Source: an uncultured Clostridia bacterium (GTDB lineage: Bacteria > Bacillota > Clostridia > Christensenellales > CAG-314). From it: 64,000 bases of DNA. Positions within the stretch are counted from its first letter, which is position 1; each line of letters opens with the position of its first letter. The stretch covers positions 1 to 64,000 of the forward strand of contig CANQYT010000002.1 of NCBI GenBank assembly GCA_947628135.1, given 5' to 3'. Both the position numbers and the translations under genes were made by a program. A model generated the notes under the pieces. That model searched no databases. It was not told the DNA's origin and saw nothing but the letters and a program-made list of their open reading frames with translations. This document shows, piece by piece, positions 7,823-14,649 of the stretch.

Positions 7823-7906
7823 ATGAGCAGAACACAACTGTCGGTTGTTCTGCTAACAGTAGTAAGTTGTTTGATAATTATGCTTTCCGCTTGCGGCGGG
7901 CGGTAA
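7823..7906 (+). pseudogene. Truncated lipoprotein (signal-peptide stub)
   Basis: An ATG preceded by AGGAG opens a 27-codon ORF that encodes only a lipoprotein signal peptide, with a hydrophobic core (LSVVLLTVVSCLIIM) and the lipobox LSAC, and then stops after CGGR. The mature domain is missing, and following sequence up to the terminator gives no continuous frame. It is the last gene of the TetR operon and, like the flavodoxin stub, looks eroded. The original product cannot be identified. Confidence 0.6.
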
Positions 7907-8081
7907 TTGCCGCAAAAGCCTTTGTACCTTTCCGTGACGTTTTACCGTCGGGATAGACGGGAAATTGCGTCCAATGCGTTCGATTGGAAGTAAACGAAAG
8001 CGGTGCGGAATGGCTGAACTGCTTGACGTACTGACCATTTTCGCGGAAGTTAACAATTGAATAAAAACATCGATATGCAAA

Positions 8082-8112
8082 AACAGCGAAAATTTCCTCG
8101 CTGTTTTTTTTG
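8082..8112 (+). terminator. Rho-independent terminator ending the TetR operon
   Basis: AACAGCGA pairs with TCGCTGTT around an 8-nt loop, followed by eight or more T residues. Confidence 0.85.
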
Positions 8113-8265
8113 CGAAATGTACTTTCAAGTGCAACACCAAAGATGTAAATCATATTTTCAAATGTAACGTCTTGTGAATCATATATCGAGCATAAGCAAA
8201 AAAAATGATGTATATCTCGGTTTTGAGGTCAATCGGAAATGATTTTGACAGATAAGCAGATTCGA

Positions 8266-8400
8266 ATGAACTTCCGACATCTTACCAAAGAAGAGCGACG
8301 GTGTGTACGGGAAAATTACAAAAACGGCAAATCTTGCAGAAAATTTGCCGTTTACGTATTATCAAGAAACAGTATTGTTCGGTTATTCGAAATAGTGCGT
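8266..8400 (+). mobile_element. IS30-family transposase remnant (N-terminal fragment)
   Basis: The peptide MNFRHLTKEERRCVRENYKN followed by GKSCRKFA matches the N-terminal helix-turn-helix region of IS30-family transposases, which normally read HLT.EER..I...Y..G.S.R.IA. After about 25 residues the match is lost, the frame drifts, and the catalytic DDE domain is absent. A 10-bp inverted repeat, AACGGCAAAT/ATTTGCCGTT, sits within the fragment. The surrounding 8110-8265 is AT-rich and without genes. This is a decayed insertion next to the eroded TetR operon. Confidence 0.55.
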
Positions 8401-8420
8401 CCTGTTTACGCGTTTGCCGC

Positions 8421-8933
8421 TTATATGTCCCAATCGAGGGAGTATTCCTCCTCTATCAGACGGTAGGGCACGCCGCACTCGCGGCAGCGCGCAAGGAAGT
8501 AATCGTTACACTCTATCAGCCGTTCGAGATCGAGGTCGCTGTCGTCCGCCCGATTTTCAATGTCGTTTGCGTGCTTTTTTACGTCGTCGAAATGCGCGCG
8601 CAAGTACTTTTCGCTCATCACCAGACACACAAAACGTATCTGCTCGGCAGTTTTCTCGTCGAAGTATTCGCGATAGTTCATCGGTATGTAACAGCCCTCC
8701 ACAATAAGATCCTGCCCGTTTTCCGCGGCGGTCTTTACTATTTCCGCCGTTATGCGCCACAGATACGGGCGCAAACTTTCATTGTCTTTTACGTCGATAG
8801 CGGTGTTTCCGCTGCGTATAAGTCCCATTTTCAGCAGATCCTGCGAAATACACGCAAATCCGTGTTTCTTTACCAATTTGTCTGCGAGCAAAGTTTTGCC
8901 CGTGTGGCTTGCGCCGCTAATCAATACTATCAT
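8421..8933 (-). CDS. P-loop kinase-like protein (AAA/zeta-toxin-like)
   Basis: This 170-residue protein begins with a Walker A loop GASHTGKT at residues 7-14 and has a compact kinase layout, with VEGCYIPMNYREYF as a probable substrate/Walker B region and a basic lid around the middle. It overlaps the 3' end of the MATE gene by 17 bp, with GGAGAAAA just before its ATG, so the two are translationally coupled. It may phosphorylate a small molecule. Similar orphan kinases sit near transporters in Clostridia. Zeta-toxin or chloramphenicol-phosphotransferase-like activity is possible, but nothing in the sequence decides it. Confidence 0.6.
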   Translation of the reverse strand: MIVLISGASHTGKTLLADKLVKKHGFACISQDLLKMGLIRSGNTAIDVKDNESLRPYLWRITAEIVKTAAENGQDLIVEGCYIPMNYREYFDEKTAEQIRFVCLVMSEKYLRAHFDDVKKHANDIENRADDSDLDLERLIECNDYFLARCRECGVPYRLIEEEYSLDWDI

Positions 8934-10311
8934 TTTTCTCCTTCGGTTTGCTGTGGAAAAACCTTGCCAAAACGGGCAAACTTATCGCCGCAGTCAGCAC
9001 GTCGGACAGCGGTTGCGCTATCTGTATTCCCGTAAGACCCCACAACGCCGACGTGATGAAGAGCAGCGGAATAAACAGCAGTCCCGACCGCAACAGTGAC
9101 AGAAACGAAGCCATTGCGGGCTTGCGTATGCTTTGATAAGTCATATTTATCGGCACGGACAGCGGAACGAACAGTTGCCCGAATATTGCGTAGCGCATTG
9201 CGGGCGTTGCAAATTCGACGACGGTGGGTTCTTTTTGGAACAGTTCCACGAAAAATTTCGGCGCGGCGATGATGGGAACGCCCAGCACCGTTACGCAGCC
9301 GAGGCAGATGGCGCACGTCACCCACAAGCCGTCTTTTACGCGGTCGTACCTTTGCGCTTGGTAGTTGAAGGAGGCAACGGGCTGCAATCCTTGACTTATG
9401 CCCATACCCACGCACATCACAAAGTTGCTCACGCGGTTTACCACCGTCATACCGTCTATCGCGGCGTCCGCCATTTGCGCGCTTACCTGCGCGCCGTAGT
9501 TGCCTGCAAGAGTGTTGAGTACGCCGCTGCTTACCGAGTTGAGTCCTTGACGTATAAAGGACGGAAAACCCGTGCGGAACACCTGTGAGTACGTTCGGAA
9601 ACGTCTGCTTATGTACTTGAAACGTATTTTGCTTTGCGCCTTTGTGATGAACATCGCCAACAAAATGGCGAAACTTACTATCTGCGAGATCGCCGTCGCC
9701 ATTCCCGCGCCGAACACTCCGAGATTGCAGAAGCGAATAAACACAAAGTCCAACCCCATATTGAGCAAACCGCCGCTCACAAGCCCGAACATAGCGTAAA
9801 ACGCTTTGCCTTCGTAGCGCAGATTGTTGTTGAGTATCAGACTGCAAATCATAAACGGACAGGAGATCAGCACCCACATACCGTATTCTTTCGCGTAGGG
9901 CAGGATGGTGTCCGTTGCGCCCAACAGTTTCATCAGCGGCGACAGCAAAACCAGCCCCAGCGCAGTCATCAGCAATCCTATCGCTCCGCCGAGGAAAAAC
10001 GCCGACGACACGTAGTTCGACGCTTTTTTTGCGTCTTTGTTTGCAAGTTCTTTCGCTACGTACGTGCCCGAACCGTGCCCGAGCATAAACGCAATTGCCT
10101 GAATGATGGACTGCAACGTAAACAGTATCCCGATAGAGCCCTGCGCGCTGGTGTTGACGTCTCCCGACGCGGTGGTGATCGTCCCTACGAAGTAGGTGTC
10201 CGCCATATTGTAAATGCTGGTGATGAGCATACTTGCCGTGGTGGGCAATCCCAGCCTCACAATAAGTTTCGACACGGGCGTTTCCGTCATTTTCTTGTAG
10301 TATATTTCCAT
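8917..10311 (-). CDS. MATE family efflux transporter
   Basis: This is a twelve-helix multidrug and toxic compound extrusion protein of about 464 residues. The N-terminal helix carries TTASMLITSIYNMADTYFVG, the signature of the MepA/NorM-type group, and the second half repeats the fold (RTGFPSFIRQGLNSVSSGVL). MATE proteins export drugs or metabolites using Na+ or H+ gradients. The ORF track starts 7 codons earlier (ATG at 10332), which coincides with the predicted transcription start. The ATG at 10311 has AGGAA in front and fits family N-termini, so I prefer it. It is cotranscribed with the overlapping P-loop kinase gene. Confidence 0.88.
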   Translation of the reverse strand: MEIYYKKMTETPVSKLIVRLGLPTTASMLITSIYNMADTYFVGTITTASGDVNTSAQGSIGILFTLQSIIQAIAFMLGHGSGTYVAKELANKDAKKASNYVSSAFFLGGAIGLLMTALGLVLLSPLMKLLGATDTILPYAKEYGMWVLISCPFMICSLILNNNLRYEGKAFYAMFGLVSGGLLNMGLDFVFIRFCNLGVFGAGMATAISQIVSFAILLAMFITKAQSKIRFKYISRRFRTYSQVFRTGFPSFIRQGLNSVSSGVLNTLAGNYGAQVSAQMADAAIDGMTVVNRVSNFVMCVGMGISQGLQPVASFNYQAQRYDRVKDGLWVTCAICLGCVTVLGVPIIAAPKFFVELFQKEPTVVEFATPAMRYAIFGQLFVPLSVPINMTYQSIRKPAMASFLSLLRSGLLFIPLLFITSALWGLTGIQIAQPLSDVLTAAISLPVLARFFHSKPKEKNDSID

Positions 10312-10338
10312 CGTTTCCTGCTGTTGCGTCATAGTTAT

Positions 10339-10367
10339 AGTTTACTACCGTAATCAAATTATGTCAA
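10339..10367 (-). promoter_or_regulatory. SigA promoter of the MATE-kinase operon
   Basis: On the minus strand TTGACA and TAAACT are separated by exactly 17 bp. The predicted +1 falls at about 10332. Confidence 0.7.
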
Positions 10368-10404
10368 CGCGATGAGTCAACGTTCGTTACTTTGGAAAAA
10401 CCTC

Positions 10405-10433
10405 TTTTCACTTTCGGCGCAGTGTGGTATAAT
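10405..10433 (+). promoter_or_regulatory. SigA promoter of dtd-serine dehydratase
   Basis: A perfect TATAAT is preceded at 17 bp by TTTTCA, 20 bp upstream of the dtd start codon. Confidence 0.6.
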
Positions 10434-10453
10434 ATGCCGTAAAGGAGGTCGTT

Positions 10454-10897
10454 GTGAAAGCGGTCATTCAACGGGTCAACAATGCGCGTCTGTATGCGGA
10501 CGGCAAACTCATTTCTCAAATAGGCAAAGGCTTGACGGTGTTTTTGTGCGTGGAACGGGGAGACTCCGTTTCCGTCTGCGAAACCTTTGCCGACAAACTG
10601 TCCAAACTGCGTATTTTTGCTGATGGGGTGGGAAAAATGAACCTTTCCGTACTCGACGTGCAGGGCGAAACGTTGCTTGTGTCGCAGTTTACGCTTGCGG
10701 CGGATATGTCGCGCGGCAACCGCCCCAACTTTTCCGAAGCCGAAACGCCCGCGCGGGCAAAGGAGATGTACGAACTTGTCGCGCGGTTGCTTACCGAAAA
10801 AGGAGTAAAAGTGCAAACGGGAGTGTTCGGCGCGGATATGACGATAGACAGGCAGGACGACGGTCCTGTCACGCTGATATGGGAGAGTAAACGATGA
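10454..10897 (+). CDS. dtd: D-aminoacyl-tRNA deacylase
   Basis: This 147-residue enzyme hydrolyses D-aminoacyl-tRNAs (and Gly-tRNA-Ala), recycling tRNA and enforcing homochirality in the cytoplasm. The two family-defining motifs are present: SQFTLAAD near residues 78-85 (usually SQFTLYAD) and a C-terminal GPVT within DDGPVTLIWES. Translation starts at GTG, preceded by a strong AAAGGAGGT. The stop overlaps the start of the serine dehydratase gene as ATGA. Length matches the family (about 145-150). Confidence 0.95.
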   Translation: MKAVIQRVNNARLYADGKLISQIGKGLTVFLCVERGDSVSVCETFADKLSKLRIFADGVGKMNLSVLDVQGETLLVSQFTLAADMSRGNRPNFSEAETPARAKEMYELVARLLTEKGVKVQTGVFGADMTIDRQDDGPVTLIWESKR

Positions 10898-12084
10898 AAA
10901 GTTTGCGCAATTTGTACAAGATAGGCATAGGTCCGTCCTCCTCCCACACGATGGGACCCGTCAAGGCGGTGGAGAGGTTTCTCGCCGAAAAGGGGGAATT
11001 CGACCGTTACACGGTGACGCTTTTCGGGTCGTTGGCGATGACGGGCAAGGGGCACGGCACGGACGCGGCGATTTTCCGCGCTTTCGGCAACAGGCGCGCG
11101 GAGGTTGTTTTCGACAAAGAAACCAAGTGCGTCCACCCCAACACTATGGAAATAACGGGTTACAAAGAGGGCTGCGACCCCGTGCGCGTTCAGGTGTTCA
11201 GCATAGGCGGCGGCGACGTTGTATTTGCGGGCGAAACTTTCGACGAGGGCGACGAAATTTATCCGCAAAACACCTTTCTGCAAGTCAAGGAATATTGCAA
11301 ACAACACGGCTTGCGCCTGTGGGAATACGCCCTTCGTTTCGAAAACGACGCTATTTGCGACTATATGCGGGAGATATGGGACGTTATGCAGCGTTGCGTT
11401 GACGACGGACTTTCCGCAGAGGGCGTTCTCCCCGGCGGGCTGAACGTTCAGCGCCGCGCAAAAATGCTGCTCAACGAATCCAACGACGTCACCCGTCACA
11501 CGCGCAGAGACAGGATAGTGGCAAGTTACGCCTTTGCCGTGGGCGAACAAAATGCCTCCGGCGGAGTTGTTGTCACCGCGCCCACTTGCGGTTCAAGCGG
11601 AGTGCTGCCCGCAGTAATGGTGTATGCCAAGCGGCAACAGGACTATTCCGACGAGGAAATATGCCGCGCGTTGCTTTCCGCGGGCATTGTGGGCAACGTC
11701 GTCAAGACCAACGCCTCCGTTTCCGGCGCGGAGTGCGGCTGTCAGGCGGAGATAGGCACTGCCTGCGCAATGGCTGCCGCCGCCCTCGCCGAGTTGTACA
11801 ATATGACGCTCGACGAAATAGAGTACAGCGCCGAAGTGGCGTTGGAACATCAATTGGGACTTACCTGCGACCCCGTTGACGGGCTTGTGCAGATACCCTG
11901 TATCGAGCGCAACGCCGTAGGCGCAATGCGCGCTATCAACGCCGTTAGTCTTGCGACGTTCCTTGCGGACAGCCGCAAAATTTCTTTCGACACGGTCGTG
12001 GGCGCGATGTACGAAACGGGCAAAGATCTGTCGGACAAATATCGCGAAACGGGCGCAGGCGGGCTTGCGAAAGTATACCGCTGA
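10894..12084 (+). CDS. sdaA: L-serine ammonia-lyase, iron-sulfur-dependent, beta and alpha domains fused
   Basis: This 396-residue L-serine dehydratase converts L-serine to pyruvate and ammonia using a [4Fe-4S] cluster. The N-terminal beta domain starts with the characteristic IGIGPSSSHTMGP (residues 10-22), and the C-terminal alpha domain contains APTCGSSGVLPA, GAECGCQAEIG and TCDPVDGLVQIPCIERN, which supply the cluster cysteines. The order beta-alpha in one chain matches the fused enzyme type, though it is shorter than the 450-residue E. coli enzyme. It is translationally coupled to dtd through ATGA. The function call is secure; the gene symbol follows the fused E. coli type. Confidence 0.93.
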   Translation: MKSLRNLYKIGIGPSSSHTMGPVKAVERFLAEKGEFDRYTVTLFGSLAMTGKGHGTDAAIFRAFGNRRAEVVFDKETKCVHPNTMEITGYKEGCDPVRVQVFSIGGGDVVFAGETFDEGDEIYPQNTFLQVKEYCKQHGLRLWEYALRFENDAICDYMREIWDVMQRCVDDGLSAEGVLPGGLNVQRRAKMLLNESNDVTRHTRRDRIVASYAFAVGEQNASGGVVVTAPTCGSSGVLPAVMVYAKRQQDYSDEEICRALLSAGIVGNVVKTNASVSGAECGCQAEIGTACAMAAAALAELYNMTLDEIEYSAEVALEHQLGLTCDPVDGLVQIPCIERNAVGAMRAINAVSLATFLADSRKISFDTVVGAMYETGKDLSDKYRETGAGGLAKVYR

Positions 12085-12103
12085 ACGTTTGTATTTTTCA
12101 GCG

Positions 12104-12136
12104 CCGCGCCGACAAAACAACGGCGCGGTTATTTTG
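12104..12136 (+). terminator. Terminator after serine dehydratase
   Basis: CCGCGCCG pairs with CGGCGCGG around ACAAAACAA, followed by TTATTTTG. Confidence 0.7.
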
Positions 12137-12196
12137 TTTGCGCGCCGCTTTTCGGATAAATTTTTTCTTAAAACCGTCGAATTTTTTACAAAGGTA

Positions 12197-12225
12197 TTTA
12201 CTTGCCGCCGTTGAGGGTGTATAAT
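12197..12225 (+). promoter_or_regulatory. SigA promoter of the secreted nuclease gene
   Basis: TTTACT and a perfect TATAAT are separated by 17 bp, 36 bp upstream of the preferred start codon. Confidence 0.6.
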
Positions 12226-12261
12226 TATCTATACGAAAATGATTTTCGGGGAGAGAAAATT

Positions 12262-13836
12262 ATGACACGATCGAGAAAAATCAGTCTGACGTTGGCGATT
12301 GCTCTCGTTGCGGTGCTTGTGTGCGTGTTCGCGCTGCCCTTTGCCGCGCGTCCCGAAGCGCAAGCCGCGCCACCCGTTGTGCCGGATCGCAACGGTTGGC
12401 AAAGCGCCTACACAGGCACGTACTACGACAATCTCAACACCGATCTCACGGGCACGGCGTTCAGGAGCGAGTTGGCGGAACTCATCACCGACACGCACAC
12501 AACTTGGACGGTCTACAACGGAACTTCCTCCTTGGCGCTCAACAACGTGTGGCCCAAGTCGGACGTAGCCGACCCCAAAAACCCCAACAACGGGCAGATA
12601 AAGTGGTTCTACACGGGCACGGTCACTTCCGCGAGCAATTTCGGAGGTAGCAATGGCACGACCAATCGCGAACACGTATGGGCAAAGAACGGCAAAGACA
12701 GCCTCACGTTCGGAAGCGGTTGGGCGGAAGCAGGACCGGGCGCTGACGCTCATCACCTGCGCCCGACGGAATGTCAGTTGAACAGCGGCAGAGGCAATCT
12801 CGGCTTTGACATTGTTCCGCAGACAAGCGGCAACATAGTTAAGCAAGACGACCGTACGGATTACGGTACGGGCGACGGTCTTTGCTACAAATCGGGCAGT
12901 TTCTTTTACCCCGCCAAGGGCTACCGCGGCGCAACGGCGCGAATATTGTTTTATATGCAAGTAAGGTGGGGCGACGCTTGCGCGCTTGATTTTGTAGACG
13001 GTGCAACAACCAACAACGGAAAGTATATAGGCAAAATTTCCACGTTGATGAGGTGGCACATCGAAGAACCGCCCAATGAGGACGAAATATATCGCAACAA
13101 TATCATCGCGGGCATTCAGGGCAACCGCAATCCTTTCATCGATCACCCCGAATTTGCCGAAATGATTTACTGCTACAACAACGCAAGTTACAGCAACACG
13201 CTCAGAAACGTGGTAGCCACGTATGGCAGTTATCTCAACGACAATCCCATTGTTCCGCCGGTAGGTGACGACGTTCCAACGGCTCTTACGCTTTCGGAAA
13301 GCAGCGTGACCTTGTCCGAGGGACAGTCGCGGCAAGTAAGCGTCACGGCGCAGCCGAGCGGCGCAAGCAACAGCGTCGTCTGGTCCAGCAGCGACGAAAA
13401 CGTAGCCACGGTGCAAAACGGTCTTATCGAGGCAAAGCGCGCGGGCGTGACGACTGTCACTGCAACAAGCACGCTGAACAGTTCCGTATCTGCAAGTCTC
13501 ACGGTGGCGGTGACAGCCGTCGGAGTGGAAACGGACACGAGCGCGTTTGAGGCGGCTATGGGTGAAATAGACGGAAAGACCGCCCTTGCCGAGCGGTATG
13601 CCGCGCTCGCCGACGCGATAAACGAATACAACAAACTTACCGCCGATGCAAAGGAAAGCGTGGCGCAGCAATACGCGGCTCTTCAAGAAGCAGTAAACAA
13701 GTACAACGAGGAAATTTCCGCCGTCAACGACGACGCGGTCGCCGCGACGGATCTCGCTTCGCAATCTTTGGCGTTGGGAATTTCGTCGGCGTTTTTGGCG
13801 CTTATAGCCATTCTTATCAAAAAGTTCGGGAGGTAG
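12262..13836 (+). CDS. Secreted, membrane-tethered endonuclease I family protein with Ig-like domain
   Basis: This 524-residue protein begins with a signal peptide (hydrophobic stretch LTLAIALVAVLVCVFAL, cleavage near AQA-AP). Residues of about 40-320 form an endonuclease I (EndA/DRGGHT-less betabetaalpha-Me nuclease) domain with NREHVWAKN near 134 and the catalytic segment ADAHHLRPTECQLN near 161, followed by RGNLGF. Residues 335-418 form a bacterial Ig-like (Big_2) domain (VVWSSSDENVATV). A helical stalk and a C-terminal membrane helix (ALGISSAFLALIAIL) with basic KKFGR follow. The ORF-track start 20 codons upstream overlaps the promoter; the ATG at 12262 has GGGGAGA before it. It likely degrades extracellular DNA or RNA at the cell surface, and a nutrient role is inference. 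Confidence 0.85.
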   Translation: MTRSRKISLTLAIALVAVLVCVFALPFAARPEAQAAPPVVPDRNGWQSAYTGTYYDNLNTDLTGTAFRSELAELITDTHTTWTVYNGTSSLALNNVWPKSDVADPKNPNNGQIKWFYTGTVTSASNFGGSNGTTNREHVWAKNGKDSLTFGSGWAEAGPGADAHHLRPTECQLNSGRGNLGFDIVPQTSGNIVKQDDRTDYGTGDGLCYKSGSFFYPAKGYRGATARILFYMQVRWGDACALDFVDGATTNNGKYIGKISTLMRWHIEEPPNEDEIYRNNIIAGIQGNRNPFIDHPEFAEMIYCYNNASYSNTLRNVVATYGSYLNDNPIVPPVGDDVPTALTLSESSVTLSEGQSRQVSVTAQPSGASNSVVWSSSDENVATVQNGLIEAKRAGVTTVTATSTLNSSVSASLTVAVTAVGVETDTSAFEAAMGEIDGKTALAERYAALADAINEYNKLTADAKESVAQQYAALQEAVNKYNEEISAVNDDAVAATDLASQSLALGISSAFLALIAILIKKFGR

Positions 13837-13840
13837 CGCT

Positions 13841-14431
13841 ATGAAAAAGAGATATTTCGCAATAGCGGCGGTACTTTTGGCAACGTTGATATGTCTTGCG
13901 GCGTGCAACGGCTCGGGCGAGATGATGAACGCCATCACAAATGCGCTGCGCGCCGATTACTCGCAAGCGACCGTCACCGTGCAAACGGAAAAAGGCGACG
14001 TAAAACTCGTCAGCACGTACGAAATCACTTTCGACGGCGACAACGCCTCCGTCGAGTACAACATTCAGAAGTTGCACGAACTCAATTGGGCTGCCAATCC
14101 CGACAACCCCGTCGAAACGTTCTCCGGTACGGCGCATTACGTCAACGGCATACTTGTGGACGGCGATCACAACGCAAATCTGTCGTCGGGAGAGTTGGAC
14201 TTTACGGGGTTCAGATTCAAGCAGAACTTTTTCACCAACGTCAAAACCTCCGAAAGCGCGTTCAGCGCGGACGTCGTCAACGCCAAAGCGTTTGTGGGCA
14301 ACGCTTCTTTCGACGGAACGAATATGAAAGTTTACGTCAAACTCAACGCCGACAAACTTGCCAAATTCTCGCTGAATTACCTTTCGGCAAACGGCTCGGA
14401 CGTGGCGGTGATATACGAATTTACGGCGTAG
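13841..14431 (+). CDS. Lipoprotein of unknown function (LolA/LppX-like character)
   Basis: This 196-residue protein has a type II signal peptide with the lipobox LAAC at residues 22-25 (hydrophobic AAVLLATLICLAAC). The mature part is short of cysteines and rich in alternating beta strands (VTVQTEKGDVKLVSTYEITF), reminiscent of the LolA/LppX half-barrel and of the repeats in the giant protein next door. It follows the nuclease gene by four bases and reuses GGGAGG in that gene's end as its ribosome binding site, so the two are cotranscribed. No family is confidently recognised. Confidence 0.75.
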   Translation: MKKRYFAIAAVLLATLICLAACNGSGEMMNAITNALRADYSQATVTVQTEKGDVKLVSTYEITFDGDNASVEYNIQKLHELNWAANPDNPVETFSGTAHYVNGILVDGDHNANLSSGELDFTGFRFKQNFFTNVKTSESAFSADVVNAKAFVGNASFDGTNMKVYVKLNADKLAKFSLNYLSANGSDVAVIYEFTA

Positions 14432-14453
14432 CCATTTCGTACGATAAATTGTG

Positions 14454-14485
14454 CCGCGGGCATTTTGCCCGCGGTTTCTTTTTTG
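14454..14485 (+). terminator. Terminator after the nuclease-lipoprotein operon
   Basis: CCGCGGGC pairs with GCCCGCGG around ATTTT, followed by TTTCTTTTTTG. Confidence 0.85.
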
Positions 14486-14555
14486 TTTTTATTTTATATA
14501 TAAAATTATTTTAATTTTTTCGGCGGTTTTTGCCGAAAGTTTACCTAAAATTTAC

Positions 14556-14583
14556 TTGACTACTGTAAAATGCTTGTTAAAGT
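14556..14583 (+). promoter_or_regulatory. Possible promoter of the giant surface protein gene
   Basis: TTGACT and TAAAGT are separated by 16 bp, about 67 bp before the preferred start codon. The match is modest, but no better candidate lies in this AT-rich gap. Confidence 0.4.
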
Positions 14584-14649
14584 GAGTTTTTGCGCTTATT
14601 TCCGTGCAAAACGCTTTGCAAATTTACCTCTGAAAAAGGAAAAAAACTT

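Noticed and set aside
13841-14431. Lipoprotein considered as a DNA-uptake or nuclease-immunity partner of the adjacent endonuclease
   Set aside because: Apart from cotranscription nothing supports such a role; its fold impression matches the giant protein instead.
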